A DNA stretch of 64,000 nucleotides from Megaustenia siamemsis (GCA_032433765.1 JAVIAB010000139.1:47922421-47986420); one strand, 5' to 3'. Shown: positions 34,671 through 46,076, counted from the first letter of the stretch. Translations and numbers: made by a program. The notes: generated by a model not told the origin, from the sequence alone.

Positions 34671-35310
34671 AGGGAACCTTTACTTTTTGTGTTTTTATAC
34701 TCGCTACACAGGTGACCATATGTGAGTTAATAATATTTTACGATCAGCTTAATTCGCGACATTTAATCTTTCATATTAACACTGAACACCTATATTTGTT
34801 TATACAATAATATAATTTGATAATTTCTGTGAGTAAAAGTGAAAGCCATAATTTTTTTTTTTACTGTTTCAATTTTGTGCAATTTGTCTTGGAATAGAAC
34901 TATATTTTTGTGCTCACAGTACCAGTAAAAGCGACAATCATAAACACTGGGTTATTTAGGATGGCAATTGTTATTTTAGTAAATTTGCGAGATAAACTTA
35001 AAAACAACAGACACCGCAACGTCAGCGGCGTTACATAAACAATAACTATTTTTATAGCAGAAAGGCGGGAAAAGATAATGAAAGCTGCATAGACAGCAAT
35101 CCTAAATGTAAGTTAGAAACTTCTGAATTTTTATCAGGGGAAGGGCTTAGTTTGTGTCATTGTGACTTAGGTCATTTCAGCTAAAGAACGTGTCCCGAAC
35201 TGGCATGTGTCCAATTCCAAGAAAATTGTATTGTGAAGAGGTTGTTATTACCTAAAGATTTTATTTAGAGTTAAATACACCAACTTTATTTCTGTTTATC
35301 TAATATATAC

Positions 35311-35423
35311 CTCCATTGTCCCATGAACAACAGCGACATGCAACAGGGAGTTCTGCTTCAGTCTCAGCTGCCTCAACATTCTGGTCATGTCCTTGATGGT
35401 ATACACAACATCACTGGAATCTT
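35311..35423 (-). CDS. Possible 113-bp internal exon, copy B (speculative)
   Basis: It matches the possible exon at 33628-33740 almost exactly, with acceptor 'cttacag' and donor 'gtatat' intact. One base differs (acatca versus acgtca on the plus strand), making no stop. Because the length is two more than a multiple of three, joining two copies in one transcript would break the frame. Confidence 0.3.
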
Positions 35424-36085
35424 CTGTAAGATACACATCAAACAATAATCTTCTCTAAGATATACGTAAGATATACATGTATATCCTGGACAAAATATGG
35501 GAATAAAAAATACAAAACAAGAAAACCAAATTTAGAATATTAAACTCAAAGGTATTATCAACACTTACCTATGCATTTCTACCTACAAACACTACATGTG
35601 GGTGGAGTAGGATCTTAATCAGCTCTGTCGTGTGCTGATCCTGATGCAGGAACTGTCTGCTCTCAACTCAGTTACTGGATGAGCAACTTGGTGCCCACCC
35701 CCATCTCATTTTCTTTAATACTTCTACATTACATTCGTCAACAGGGCCCAAGACGTTGATCCAGCAATTGACCTAAGTACGGAAAGTGACCCACAGCTGA
35801 CTGCATGCGTCAGGATCGACAGAAGGAAATATTTGCGAGCGACAATTTGTCCACATCTGAATTGCTGCTCTTAAAACTACCACAGTAGTTTTATTCAGCC
35901 GTGATGTCAAATACAGAATTCCCTTGTGCAAAGCCTGACCAGAATGTTTGTCTAGTCTAATTAACATTGAACACCTATATTTGTTTATACAGAAATACAA
36001 TTTCATAATTTCTGTGGGTAGAAGTGAAAGTCATAATTGTTTTGGCCATTTCAATTTTGATGAATTTGTATTTGAAGTCAGTAAA

Positions 36086-36511
36086 AGTAAAGAGCCTCCG
36101 TCACGCCAAGTGGCGGATAGATAATATGATGTTAGTGACCATAAATTTTACAGACCTTGAGCATATTATTTTTGGGGTAATCTGGTCAGTATTACGCCTG
36201 TGTCGCTTTACTTTCCCAGAAAAAACCAGGTACCCATTTAAGGCTGAGTGAAACCGGAAGTCATTGTAAAAAGTATTGTTATGGAAACAGCGCCATACAT
36301 TTTAGAGCAGTGATCGCTGCAATATGTGCCACTTTGGCACACAAGGTTTCTGTTTTTGAGATTGTGGTTCTGCCCTATGTGCCGTCTTCGGTTCGAAAGG
36401 ACAATAGATAGATAGATAGATAGATAGAACCCGGAAGCCATCGGTTGGGATCAAACCCTACCTCTTTTCCTTTGTAGTCCAGTTCACTAACCACTAAGCT
36501 ATCGCGGCTCC
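36086..36511 (-). mobile_element. SINE-1 with nested insertion (copy C)
   Basis: It is the copy C version of 32287-32705, including the same nested piece (36261-36437) and its 'ccggaag' flanks. The (TAGA)n run is longer by two repeats, as expected for a microsatellite. Confidence 0.84.
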
Positions 36512-36540
36512 TTTATTTGGAGTAGGTCTATGTTTTAGTG

Positions 36541-36795
36541 GAGCCTTGGTGGTTGAGTGGTTAGTGTGCTCACTTCCTGACCAGAATGATCCAGGTTTGA
36601 TCCTCAGCAGTGTCAAATTTTATTTTGGACTGACAAGGTTCCAGGGTTCACCCAGTCTCTAAAAATGTATACCAGAGATATTTCTGGGAAGTAAAGGTGG
36701 CCTGGCAGGATACCGACAACATCACCCAAAAATGTGCCGTGGTCATAGAAACATGTGGTCACTAACACCATATTCCCCAAATGTCAAGCAAGGCA
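36541..36795 (+). mobile_element. SINE-2 (copy C)
   Basis: It is equivalent to 32733-32990, again head-to-head with SINE-1. Box A is 'tggttgagtggttagtg'. Confidence 0.82.
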
Positions 36796-37431
36796 TAGAG
36801 GGAACCCTTACTTTTTGTGTTTTTATACTTGTTACGCAGGTGACCATAAGTGATTTAATAATATTTTATGATCAGTTTATTCGCGACATTTAATCTTTCA
36901 TATTAACACTGAACACCTATATTTGTTTATACAATAATATAATTTGATAATTTCTGTGAGTAAAAGTGAAAGTCATCATTTTTTTTACCGTTTCAATTTT
37001 GTGCAATTTGTCTTGGAAGTTGAACTATATGGTTCTACTCACAGGGTCGGTAAAGGTGACAATCATAAACACTGAGTTATAAGGATGGCAATTGTTACTT
37101 TAGCAAATTTGCAGATCAACCAAAACAACAGACAATGCAATGTCTGCGGCGTTACATAAACAATAACTATTTTTATAGCAGAAAGGCGGGAAAAGATAAT
37201 GAAAGCTGCATAGACAGCAATCCTAAATGTAAGTTAGAAACTTCTGAATTTTTATCAGGGGAAGGGCTTAGTTTGTGTCATTGTGACTTAGGTCATTTCA
37301 GCTAAAGAACATGTCCCGAACTGGCATGTGTCCAATTCCAAGAAAATTGTATTGTGAAGAGGTTGTTATTACCTAAAGATTTTATTTAGAGTTAAATACA
37401 CCAACTTTATTTCTGTTTATCTAATATATAT

Positions 37432-37544
37432 CTCCATTGTCCCATGAACAACAGCGACATGCAACAGGGAGTTCTGCTTCAGTCTCAGCTGCCTCAACAT
37501 TCTGGTCATGTCCTTGATGGTATACACAACGTCACTGGAATCTT
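37432..37544 (-). pseudogene. Possible 113-bp exon, copy C, donor lost (speculative)
   Basis: The coding part equals the other two copies and the 'cttacag' acceptor remains. At the donor, the plus strand reads 'atatatatctccattg' where the others read 'tatatacctccattg', so the minus-strand GT is AT. If the exon is real, this copy could not be spliced normally. Confidence 0.3.
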
Positions 37545-37944
37545 CTGTAAGATACACATCAAACAATAATCTTCTCTAAGATATACGTAAGATATACATG
37601 TATATCCTGGACAAAATATGGGAATAAAAAATACAAAACAAGAAAACCAAATTTAGAATATTCAACTCAAAGGTATTATCAACACTTACCTATGCATTTC
37701 TACAAACACTACAGGTGGGTGGAGTAGGATCTTAATCAGCTCTGTCGTGTGCTGATCCTGATGCAGGAACTGTCTGCTCTCAACTCAGTTACTGGATGAG
37801 CAACTTGGTGCCCACCCCCATCTCATTTTCTTTAATACTTCTACATTACATTCGTCAACAGGGCCCAAGACGTTGATCCAGCAACTGACCTAAGTACGGA
37901 AAGTGACCCACAGCTGACTGCATGCGTCAGGATCGACAGAGGGA

Positions 37945-38465
37945 CAGAACAACTCAGGCCAAAATAGCATTTAAGAAAATGAAAAATATCTTATGCAACA
38001 AATCTATGTCAATAAAAATGAGAAAGAGAGTTCATCGATGCTACATAGAACCAATTCTGACCTATGGAAGCGAATCATGGACAATAGACTAACAAATGAA
38101 AAGACGATTAGAGGCCACAGAGATGGGATTTCTCAGAAGAATGTTGAAAGTTCCCTGGTCAGCTAAAAAGACCAATGAGGAAGTTCTCATAGAGGCCAAC
38201 ACAAAAAGGCATCTCTTAAAAACATCAAAAAGAAGCAATCAACATTTTTCGAGCACATCATGAGAACAGGAAAGTTGGAATACTTGGTTACAACTGGCAA
38301 AATAAAAGGAAAGAGAGATCGAAGACGACAAAGAGAGAAATTACTGGATAGCTTGGCGTCATGGCATGGAAAACAGTCAACAACAGAACGGATACGATGC
38401 ACTGTAGATAGAAGATTGTGGAGGGACATGATCACCTTCGCTAACCAGTATGGCACATGATGATA
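37945..38465 (+). pseudogene. RTE-B C-terminal fragment
   Basis: The translation reads the RTE C-terminal region: AKIAFKKMKNILCNKSMSI, RKRVHRCYIEPILTYGSES, RRLEATEMGFLRRMLKVPW, then a basic tail and 'gcacatgatgat' as the 3' end. Frameshifts follow near 38230. RTE-B is a different family from RTE-A, which has YGAETWT and RRIGRIGW at these places. It joins the triplicated block at 37944. Confidence 0.83.
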
Positions 38466-38815
38466 TCACTACTTTACATTTTTATTTATTTTACACCTAT
38501 ATATTATAATGAATAATACTGAGAATTTAACGAATTGTAGGCACTCTTAATCAAATTACCAATATATTAGTGTTACCATATAATATATAATAATATAAAC
38601 GGTAAAGGTCGTGTTTAGTATCCAAAATATTTCTGTTAAATTAGTGATCCCCCCCTCACTAACCCGACATACTTGAATTATAAATGTTTCGAATTTTTTT
38701 AATTTAATATTATTTTTACAACAAAATTTAGGTTTAGGGTTAGACCGTTAGGGTTAGTTGTAAGAATGTAGGGTATTAAAAAATTATTAAGTATTTCAGA
38801 CCTAGGGGTGACTAA
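38466..38815. other. AT-rich unassigned DNA
   Basis: No gene or element is recognised. The last part holds 'ggtttagggttagaccgtta', a short TTAGGG-like phrase. The block 'tttaatattatttttacaac' recurs near 38900 and 39345, so it belongs to a duplicated flank. Confidence 0.5.
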
Positions 38816-38880
38816 CCGACCGGAAACGACATTGCTGATATAGACAATACTTCGAGCGAACGAAAGATAGATGGATAGAT
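38816..38880 (+). pseudogene. LINE-C 3' tail fragment
   Basis: The stretch reads 'ggaaacgacattgctgatat', then 'gagcgaacgaaagatagatg', the C-terminal codons and GATA tail of LINE-C. Nothing more of the element is attached. Confidence 0.75.
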
Positions 38881-38940
38881 AAATGTTTCTAATTTTTTAA
38901 AATTTAATATTATTTTTACAACAAAATTTAGGTTTAGGGC

Positions 38941-39320
38941 AAAAAACCAGGCACTTAGGATCATCACAGGAGCAATGAAATCAACACCAATATTGGAGAT
39001 GGAGAAATTGTGGAGGATACCAGCACTGAGAGAACGGAGAGACACAAAGGTGCTGATACAGGCAGAAAAATTTGTATGCTTGCCGAGACATCCAATGAAG
39101 GACCGATTCCAAAATCTTGCATTGGGACGACTTAAGAGAAGCAGTTTTATCCACCAAGCCAAGCATATTAGTAGACAAACACCAGACATGCCAAGAGTTG
39201 TTAACCCCCTTCTGCCCATACCAGAACAGACTCCCTGGACAGTAAAATTCATACAGGAAACGACATTGCTGATATAGTTGTAGACAATACTTAGAGCGAA
39301 CGAAAGATAGATAGATAAAT
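38941..39320 (+). pseudogene. LINE-C RT end joined to its tail, RNase H deleted
   Basis: The open frame 38975-39277 reads KNQALRIITGAMKSTPILEM, RRDTKVLIQAEKF and HPMKDRFQNLALGRLKR, the region after the RT catalytic core in RNase H-bearing LINEs. It then jumps directly to WTVKFIQETTLLI and stop, the extreme C-terminus seen in the 2.18-kb units. The RNase H domain is missing, so this is an internal deletion. The GATA tail ends at about 39320. Confidence 0.78.
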
Positions 39321-39734
39321 GTTTCTATTTTTTTTAAATTTAATATTATTTTTACAACAAAATGTAGGTTTAGGTTTAGTTGTAAGAATGTAGGCTATTA
39401 AAATAGTAGGTACTTTTATAAAAAATTCAAAATAGTCTGTTATGATTTAAAACAAGTTAGCTGGATAGCCCTTACTTGATGAAAGCTAAACAATGATACC
39501 TTATTTATGGCTGTACTACCGTACTACGACAATTAGAAAAAAAGTTATGACTGAGCAGCGGCACGGGAACGTTAATCCAAACAGAAATAATTTGGGAGGC
39601 TACATTTTTTTTGTGAAAATGAAAGAAGATAAATTTTGACACAAAATTTACACAAGAAATTCAAATCTCAAATCAGCTGAAGATCGTATGATGTTAGTTA
39701 CTACTAAACTTACTTAGCTTAACTATTATTATTT
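39321..39734. other. AT-rich unassigned DNA
   Basis: The first 60 bp repeat the flank seen at 38680 and 38885 ('tttaatattatttttacaac'). The rest shows no recognised feature. Confidence 0.5.
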
Positions 39735-39905
39735 CGCCTTATGTCTTTTGGCGTGTGCTGAGACTGCTACGATGGGGACTACAGTTACCTTTCTTTTTGG
39801 GAGATGAGTTAGTAATTCGGATGATTCCACTGGCACGGGCGGTTGAGCAATTATGGATTTTAATTCGTTTGCTGTGAAACCGAGGCCTTGCATAACCGAT
39901 GATAA
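39735..39905 (-). pseudogene. LINE-D C-terminal fragment
   Basis: On the minus strand it reads RIKIHNCSTARASGIIRITN, matching the C-terminal end of the LINE-D copy at 54500-54665. Only the last ~55 codons and the following bases are present. Confidence 0.75.
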
Positions 39906-40234
39906 CCAATAAATATAACCAATAACTATTATTATTTATTATACACGATCGCGATGACTGGATCAACTTAATCCCTTGGTAAATATCTACATTACAAAAT
40001 CCAAACTAAACACGACAATGTACAATACATACATTTAAAATAAATAATTAAAGCGCGAAAAAACGTTGGCAAATACCAGAAACCGTTAATTTTTGTGGCT
40101 TGGCTCCAGTCAGTTTAAGTTTATTTACATCAAACGCCATCATTATGGCCATGTCTTCAGCAGCAAATATAAAGAAGGTTCGGAAATAAGAGATTTAATT
40201 GTGGAGAATATTCTATAGAATAATTTGTTCTATA
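39906..40234. other. Unassigned sequence
   Basis: AT-rich DNA with no gene, element or RNA recognised. Confidence 0.5.
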
Positions 40235-40790
40235 TCTCAAGCAAAAGCAGCTTTCTAAAAAAAATAGGAAAATACTGTGCAATTAATTGTTGACATTAGA
40301 AGCAAAAAAAAAAGTGTTCTTAAATGTTATTTAGAGCGAGTCTTAACATATGGATCTGAATCATGTACAAATGGCAAGAAAATTGCTGGATTCTGTAGAG
40401 ATGTGATTTTACAGAAGATTGTCGAGAATACCATGGATGACAAAGAAGAGTAATGAAATTTTTCTGAAAGCGGCCAAAGCTAAACATATAGCAAATTTCC
40501 AATATTAGGAAGAGAAACAATCATTTTTTTTTAATTTTTTTTTTTTTGGGGGGGGGGGGGCATATAATCAGAAGGGACAGCTGGAATATATTGTGACACC
40601 TGAGAAAATTAAAGGATGCATGGACAGAGGGAAAGAAAGAAAAAAGAAGAAACCAGATAGTTTAACGAATGGCTTGGCAGAAGGTCAACAACAAAAATGA
40701 CAAATAACTGTTAAGATCAAGAGATATGGAGAGACATGATCCCCTACGCCAGCAGACATGGTACTTGAGAATGATGATGATTATATCCTA
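40235..40790 (+). pseudogene. RTE-B C-terminal relic with a T/G homopolymer
   Basis: The sequence follows the RTE-B C-terminus (KAAF, KCYLERVLTYGSES-like, LLDSVEM-like, then the basic tail) with many stops. It ends in 'gatgatgattatatccta'. A run of about 13 T and 12 G at 40536-40560 interrupts it. It is the left member of a duplicated block whose right member is at 41900-42860. Confidence 0.75.
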
Positions 40791-40814
40791 ACATTTTACA
40801 AAAGTTTTCTCCAT

Positions 40815-41165
40815 TATTTATACCCTAACTATAACTTAGTCAGTATGTTTATAACATATAACTTCTATCTAACTATAACTTAGTCAGTATGTTTATGACA
40901 TATAACTCCTATTTAACTATAACTTAGTTTATCTATAACATATAACATCTATCTAACTATAACTTAGTATGTTTATAACATATAACTTCTATCTAACTAT
41001 AACTTAGTTTGTCTATAACATATAACATCTATCTAACTATAACTTAGTCAGTATGTCTATAACATATAACATCTATCTAACTATAACTTAGTCAGTATGT
41101 CTAAGACACAACAGATATCTAACTATAACTTAGTCAGTGTGTTTATAACATGTAACATCTAATCC
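40815..41165. repeat. ~44-bp AT-rich minisatellite
   Basis: About eight variants of 'ctatctaactataacttag', each followed by 'tcagtatgtctataacatat', repeat with a length of 35-45 bp. Only one copy of this unit remains at the equivalent place in the duplicate, near 43145. Confidence 0.88.
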
Positions 41166-41899
41166 ATTTTATGCAGAATTGTGCTTTAATGTGACTACAA
41201 CAAACTGTGTGAGTGAGAGAGCTATTAATATTATTGATTTCATTTCATTTAGGAATTTAAAATAATAATTAGTAACTTAGAAATTATTGTAATAACATAA
41301 GATTGATGTTATAATTGTAATGTTGATTTTTACTTTTTCAATTTTAATTTTTTAAAATTACAAGTGACAATTATGACAAATAAACAATTAATAATAATGA
41401 ATGCCTATATGCTTTCATTATGAAGAATTAAGTATCTAGAATTGTGACATATATTTATTTATAAAATTAAACTTAATCACTAGTTGAAGATATTCTTAGT
41501 TATTTTGTAAGAGAAGCTAAAATGATATAGCCCTGTATGATCCTGAAAATATAATTTTTATTTTGAACTTACTTCTGCATTTGTTCATGATAAGATGAAA
41601 ATAGTCACTTGTTTACATGGGACTGCATCTTGTAAACAACTGCTGTGGTTATCAGATTTTTTATTATCATATATTAAATAATAAATAAATGAAAATATAT
41701 AAATAATATCATGCATATAAAATATAACAAATAATACTTATAAATAATATCATAAAAAGGATACAAACAAATGTAAATATAATTATGTTATTTTATTTCA
41801 TGAAATTAGATCTTACATACAGGGTGAGTGTCCTACCGCATAATTTCTAAATTGTTACCTTTAAACAAAATAGTTCATTTCCTATCTTTCTGGATCAAA
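41166..41899. other. AT-rich flank, duplicated at 43185-43660
   Basis: No coding content is seen. 'aatccatttt' at 41161 and 43185, 'gagagctatt' and 'gatttcatttcattt' mark the same order in both blocks. The rest to 41899 is AT-rich and unassigned. Confidence 0.6.
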
Positions 41900-42860
41900 G
41901 AATAATAAAGAACATGTACTGGCAACAAGAAGAACAGGAAATCAACTGGGAATGTCGAAAAAATAAAACGGTGTTAGGCAAGGTTGTGTGCTGTCACTAT
42001 ATTTGTTTAATATTTATAGTGAGATTATTTTAAGATTCATAAGGGCATACCTGGAACAATCAGAGGTCATAATATAGATAATCTAAGGTATGCTGATGAT
42101 ACAGTCTTAATCACTAAGAGTGAAGATGAGTTACAAGAAAGGATGGACATTATAGTGAAAAAAAGCAAAAATAAAGAACTCAACCTTAATAGCAAAAAGA
42201 CATAGGAAATGGTAACAACAAAGAAAAAGACATCACCTCAGTGCAAAATAAAGACAAGTGTAACAATATTAAAAGAGGTAAATGAATTTAAATATTTGGG
42301 AACTTTGTTAACCTCAGACAGAAGATGTACAAAAGAGGTGAGATGCAGAATGGCTCAGGCAAAAGCAGCTTTGCAAAAAATTAGGAATATACTATGCAAT
42401 CCATTTTTGACAATAGAAACAAGAAAAAGAGTTCTTAAATGTTATGTATAGCCAGTCTTAATATATGGATGTGAATCATAGACTATAGGACAACAGACAA
42501 AAAAATTACTAGAGTCTGTAAAATGTGGTTTTACAGAAGAATGTTGAGAATATTATGGACAGCCAAGAAGGGTAATGAAAACGTTCTGAAAGAGGCCAAA
42601 GTAAATAGAGATCTATTCCAATTTCCAAAGTTAGGAAAAAGCAATATTTTTTGGCCATGTATTGAGAGGTGAGCAGCTGGATTATATTGCAACAACAGAT
42701 AAAATCGAGGAACAAAGTGATAGAGGAAAGTAAAGAGAAAAGATACCAGACAGCTTAAGAGAATGGCTTGGCAGAAAGTAAACAACAGAAATGATAAATA
42801 ACTGTCGAGATCGAAAGTTGTGGAGAGACATGATCACCTACTTGATGATGATGATTATAT
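41900..42860 (+). pseudogene. RTE-B RT end and C-terminus, degraded
   Basis: The order RQGCVLS-LYLFNIYS, NLRYADDTVLITKSEDELQ and LNLNSKKT gives the end of the RT core with the YADD pair. Then EFKYLGTLLTSDRRCTKEV, AKAALQKIRNILC and RKRVLKCYV follow as in RTE elements. Stops and frameshifts interrupt it. The 3' end is a 'gatgatgatgat' tail near 42855. It is the longest plus-strand RTE-B piece here. Confidence 0.84.
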
Positions 42861-43664
42861 CCTGTTTTAGTTTCTCCATCTCACAGTAAACTCCAAATGG
42901 AAGACAATTTTATTTTTATTTTATTTTAATAATGTTGTCCTAAATCAATCCATTGAAGATTGTCACACCAAATATGTTTGTGAGAAACTGTAATACAAAA
43001 AGAACACAAAGATTAGAATTAGTAAATAAATTAAAGTACTGTCTGTTTTTATTCAACAAACAAAGGAACAGTTTGATTTACTGTTTTGTACTAAAATTAT
43101 TATATCTTTATTTTTTTAAAAGAAAGGTTTCTCTTTTATTTACATTCTAACTATAATTTAGTATGTCTATAAGGTACAACTTCTAATCCATTTTAACTAG
43201 AATTTCTCTTTTAACTTGACTGCAAAATAAAAGGTGTCAGTAAGAGAGCTGTTATATTACTAATTTCATTTCATTTTATTAACTTAAAATAACAATTTTG
43301 TAACTTAGAGTAATTACTATTATTTGGAATATTAGAATGACATTATAATCGTATTAATATATAATTTTTACCTTCAGCAAGCTTACTGAATTTTTTTTAT
43401 TTTTCATTTTCAGTTTAAAATTGAAGTTGAAGTAACTCGAACTGTGATATCATTGTTAATATGGCTCATCGTAATCACAACTTGAGGATATTCTGATTTA
43501 TTTTGTTAGAGAACCTGAAATGATATGGCCTCTAAATTTCTGAAATTATTATTTTATTTTGACCATCTACCTTGCATTTTATGGGGAAAAGACGAAAAAG
43601 AAATATCTTGTTTACTTACATAGCCACCATCTTGAATTACCGCCATATTACCATCTTGAAATCA
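42861..43664. other. AT-rich DNA, second copy of the 41.1-41.65-kb flank
   Basis: The order of phrases matches 41140-41640 at an offset of about 2.02-2.07 kb, showing an old tandem duplication that includes the RTE-B relics. Small open frames here carry no known motif. Confidence 0.6.
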
Positions 43665-44000
43665 ATCGAGGAGTTTTAATTGAATTGTATGCATACTGGA
43701 TAATTTTAAAATCCTACCATTTACAAACAAATTAATTTCATATAATTTGCACAAAACATATATGCACATTTATTTATCGCATTAATTTTAGTCTATATGC
43801 ATTGCTAAACATGTTTAATGAGTTGATATTGTTTAAATCAAACGCCATTTTGAGTTCTGTGTACTAATTGAATTTTATGCATAGTTGATAATTTTAAATT
43901 ACTACCATTTAAAAACAAATTATTCACATATAATTTGCACAAAACTTAGAAGCACATATATTTATCGTATTATTTAAATCTATATTCATTGCTGAACATG
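43665..44000. repeat. ~188-bp tandem duplication
   Basis: The block from 'aattgaattgtatgcatact' (43678) to 'gctaaacatg' is repeated from 43866 as 'aattgaattttatgcatagt' to 'gctgaacatg', with perhaps 15-20% difference by eye. It is AT-rich and non-coding. Confidence 0.78.
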
Positions 44001-44344
44001 CCTAATGATTAATGCTTTAGAGAATATTATTACCTGTCTAAAAGTTTAAAGGAATTACCCCTAGGAACAATAACTTGTACTTTACGAAAAATTACATCTT
44101 TGCAGTGGCTTCCCTTCATAAGCAAGGAAAATAATACTTTAAACAATTCATATAAAAGTAATATTTTTAGTTGCATCATAAATTAAAGGCACATACACTT
44201 TGATTGATAAGATTTAATATTAGTGCATTGTAAGACACATTGCCGAATATGTTTTTGTATATTTAAACATAAACATTTTTTAAGAAAATATATTTTTTTC
44301 AAATGATATGCAAAATTGTGGTACTCTTAAAAAATTACAATAGC
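44001..44344. other. Old relative of the 2.18-kb unit's AT-rich part
   Basis: Phrases such as 'gtggcttcccttcataag', 'catcataaattaaagg' and 'aaatgatatgcaaaattgtg' resemble the unit and the 229-bp repeats at 27.2-28.1 kb. Similarity is weak. There is no coding content. Confidence 0.45.
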
Positions 44345-44515
44345 GAGAGATTTATATAATGAACTATTTTGTATGTAGTTTTCAGTGGTCCGGGTTTATG
44401 AAATTCTAGTGAATATTTTCAAACCCGCCATTTTGTGCCTATTCATTGGATTGTGCTTATTGGATTGTGTTCTTATTATTGTGTTTTTCGGTGGTGACAC
44501 ACAGGTCACGAAAGT

Positions 44516-45443
44516 ATGGAGGTGCCCATGTTTGATTTGGATGGAGACTTCGAGGGAAACCACATTCATAGGAGTGGCACACTAGTGCTAAATATAAGTG
44601 GACAAGACATTTCAAAAGTGAATTTCAACCTCCTTCTGGGAGTTCTGTCCGGACCCTTTAGTATCGGACAGAACAGCATCACATCTCTATACCGCTTGGA
44701 TAGCCCCTTCAAGTGGTATTTTACCCTAAGTTCGGCGGCACATATAATACATTACAAAAGGCTTGAAGGGAAGAAGATTGATCTGGCTTCGCCAAAACTG
44801 ACCATCGAGGTAGAATACGTAGAGAAGGAGAAGCAGAAGGGGGTAATCCATTGGTTACCCCCAACCATCGACCAAGAACTAGTACAAAAACTCGTCGCCA
44901 AAATGACAGCTGACAAAGAGGCTGAAGCCAGACAAATTGGGATAACTTGTGACTGGATGTTTAGATATAAGCCAGTGGAAAATGTACCAATCCCACATTA
45001 CATGAAGGTTAAATCCCGAAGTGGGAGAATTGTCACCACGTGGGTGACACTGCCAGGCCGCCGTACGCAGTGTACGCACTGTACCAGTGACGCTCACTGG
45101 GACAGTCAATGTCCTCTGAGAAAACAGAGGATAGAAAGGCGACTCCGAGAGGAAAGAGAGAGGCAAATAGTGATTGCCAACACAGAGATCCAACAAGACC
45201 TTCCATCAGAGGACAGAGTCGGCCTCTGTCAAACAGACAGCCACACAAAGTGAGACAATCGAAATTAAGACAACAGCTGACAGTAACATAAAAATCAGCG
45301 AAACAGCAAAGGACGGTTTCGTCACTGTCCAGGCCGGCAAAAAGCGCCGGCACAACAGTCAGAAAAAGAACACTCAAGTAGAAACAGAGCCCGAAAGCGA
45401 GGGAGAGTCAAGTCAAGCTGAAATCCCCACGATGGGCGTTTAG
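44516..45443 (+). pseudogene. LINE-T ORF1 (nucleic-acid-binding protein), frameshifted
   Basis: From the ATG at 44516 a 245-codon frame runs to 45253. Its middle has a globular region, and near residues 180-205 a CCHC knuckle, CTHCTSDAHWDSQC (C-X2-C-X4-H-X4-C), followed by a very basic KQRIERRLREERER helix. A frameshift near 45175-45250 then moves to the frame reading SETAKDGFVTVQAGKKRRH and an acidic tail to 45443. ORF1 proteins of this group coat the element RNA. With the shift the product would lose its last ~60 residues. Confidence 0.85.
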
Positions 45444-45548
45444 TAATAGACACTGACACAGACGACTCAACGCAAGATATGCCGACGCCAAAGAAAAAAA
45501 CAATTTCTAAAAAGAACAAGACATTAACAAATTTTTAAATTCCCTATC

Positions 45549-46007
45549 ATGAAGTGTATTATTTGTTTTAATTTCAATGTTCATCTACGGAGACACGTGA
45601 GTTTACCAACAGAAAATTTTTATATCTCTACACATTTTTGCAGGCGTGAGAACGAATGTACATATTGTATTATAAATTTATGCGAGCACGTGGGTGAATG
45701 TATCTGTGAGCACGTGGATGAAAGATTTTATTTTACTATAACCTTCGGTGAGAATGGGGGTAAATGTACACGTTGTATATCTTGTTGTGAGCACATGGGT
45801 GAAGGTACCTACCTTTTAGTAACCTTTTGTGAGCATGTGGATAAATTTGTTTGTTTTAGTATAACATCTCGTGAGAACGTGGGTAAATGTACATGTTTGA
45901 TATTATTTTGTTGTGAGCACGTGGGGGATATATTTGGCTTATTAAAATTATTTGCGAGCACGTGGTTAAATGCAAGTGCAGGTCTGTGTGCACATACTTT
46001 GTCATAA
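45549..46007 (+). CDS. Cys-rich inter-ORF frame of unknown meaning, 152 aa
   Basis: This open frame lies between ORF1 and ORF2 of LINE-T. It has about 20 Cys and six loose repeats of (C)EHVG-K/E-CT type, about 20 residues apart, matching a degenerate ~60-66-bp DNA repeat ('gagcacgtgggtgaatgta'). No known domain is recognised. The repeat itself may keep the frame open, so it may be non-coding. Confidence 0.25.
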   Translation: MKCIICFNFNVHLRRHVSLPTENFYISTHFCRRENECTYCIINLCEHVGECICEHVDERFYFTITFGENGGKCTRCISCCEHMGEGTYLLVTFCEHVDKFVCFSITSRENVGKCTCLILFCCEHVGDIFGLLKLFASTWLNASAGLCAHTLS

Positions 46008-46076
46008 CCCTTCATTTATAAATACTTCTACATGTATACATGTAAATAGAATGCATTTTTATAAATCAATTGGTAA

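Larger units (their letters stand above)
32230..37944. repeat. Triplicated block (copies A, B, C)
   Basis: Marker 'gaaagctgcatagacagcaa' lies at 33397, 35080 and 37201, spacings 1683 and 2121 bp. Copy A (about 32230-34335) and copy C (about 36030-37944) contain SINE-1; copy B (about 34340-36020) lacks it and shows the empty site. All three hold SINE-2, AT-rich DNA and a possible 113-bp exon. Copies A and C are closest to each other in the left half; copy B differs by scattered changes near 34900-35030. The right parts (for example 33900-34140 and 35580-35830) are almost identical. Apart from the SINEs and possible exon I see nothing coding. Confidence 0.92.

Noticed and set aside
38725..38760. 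Telomere-type TTAGGG repeats
   Set aside because: Only two or three imperfect phrases occur in AT-rich DNA, too few for a telomeric tract.
40536..40560. The poly(T)-poly(G) run as a functional G-rich element
   Set aside because: It interrupts a dead RTE-B relic and is a single homopolymer pair prone to sequencing error.
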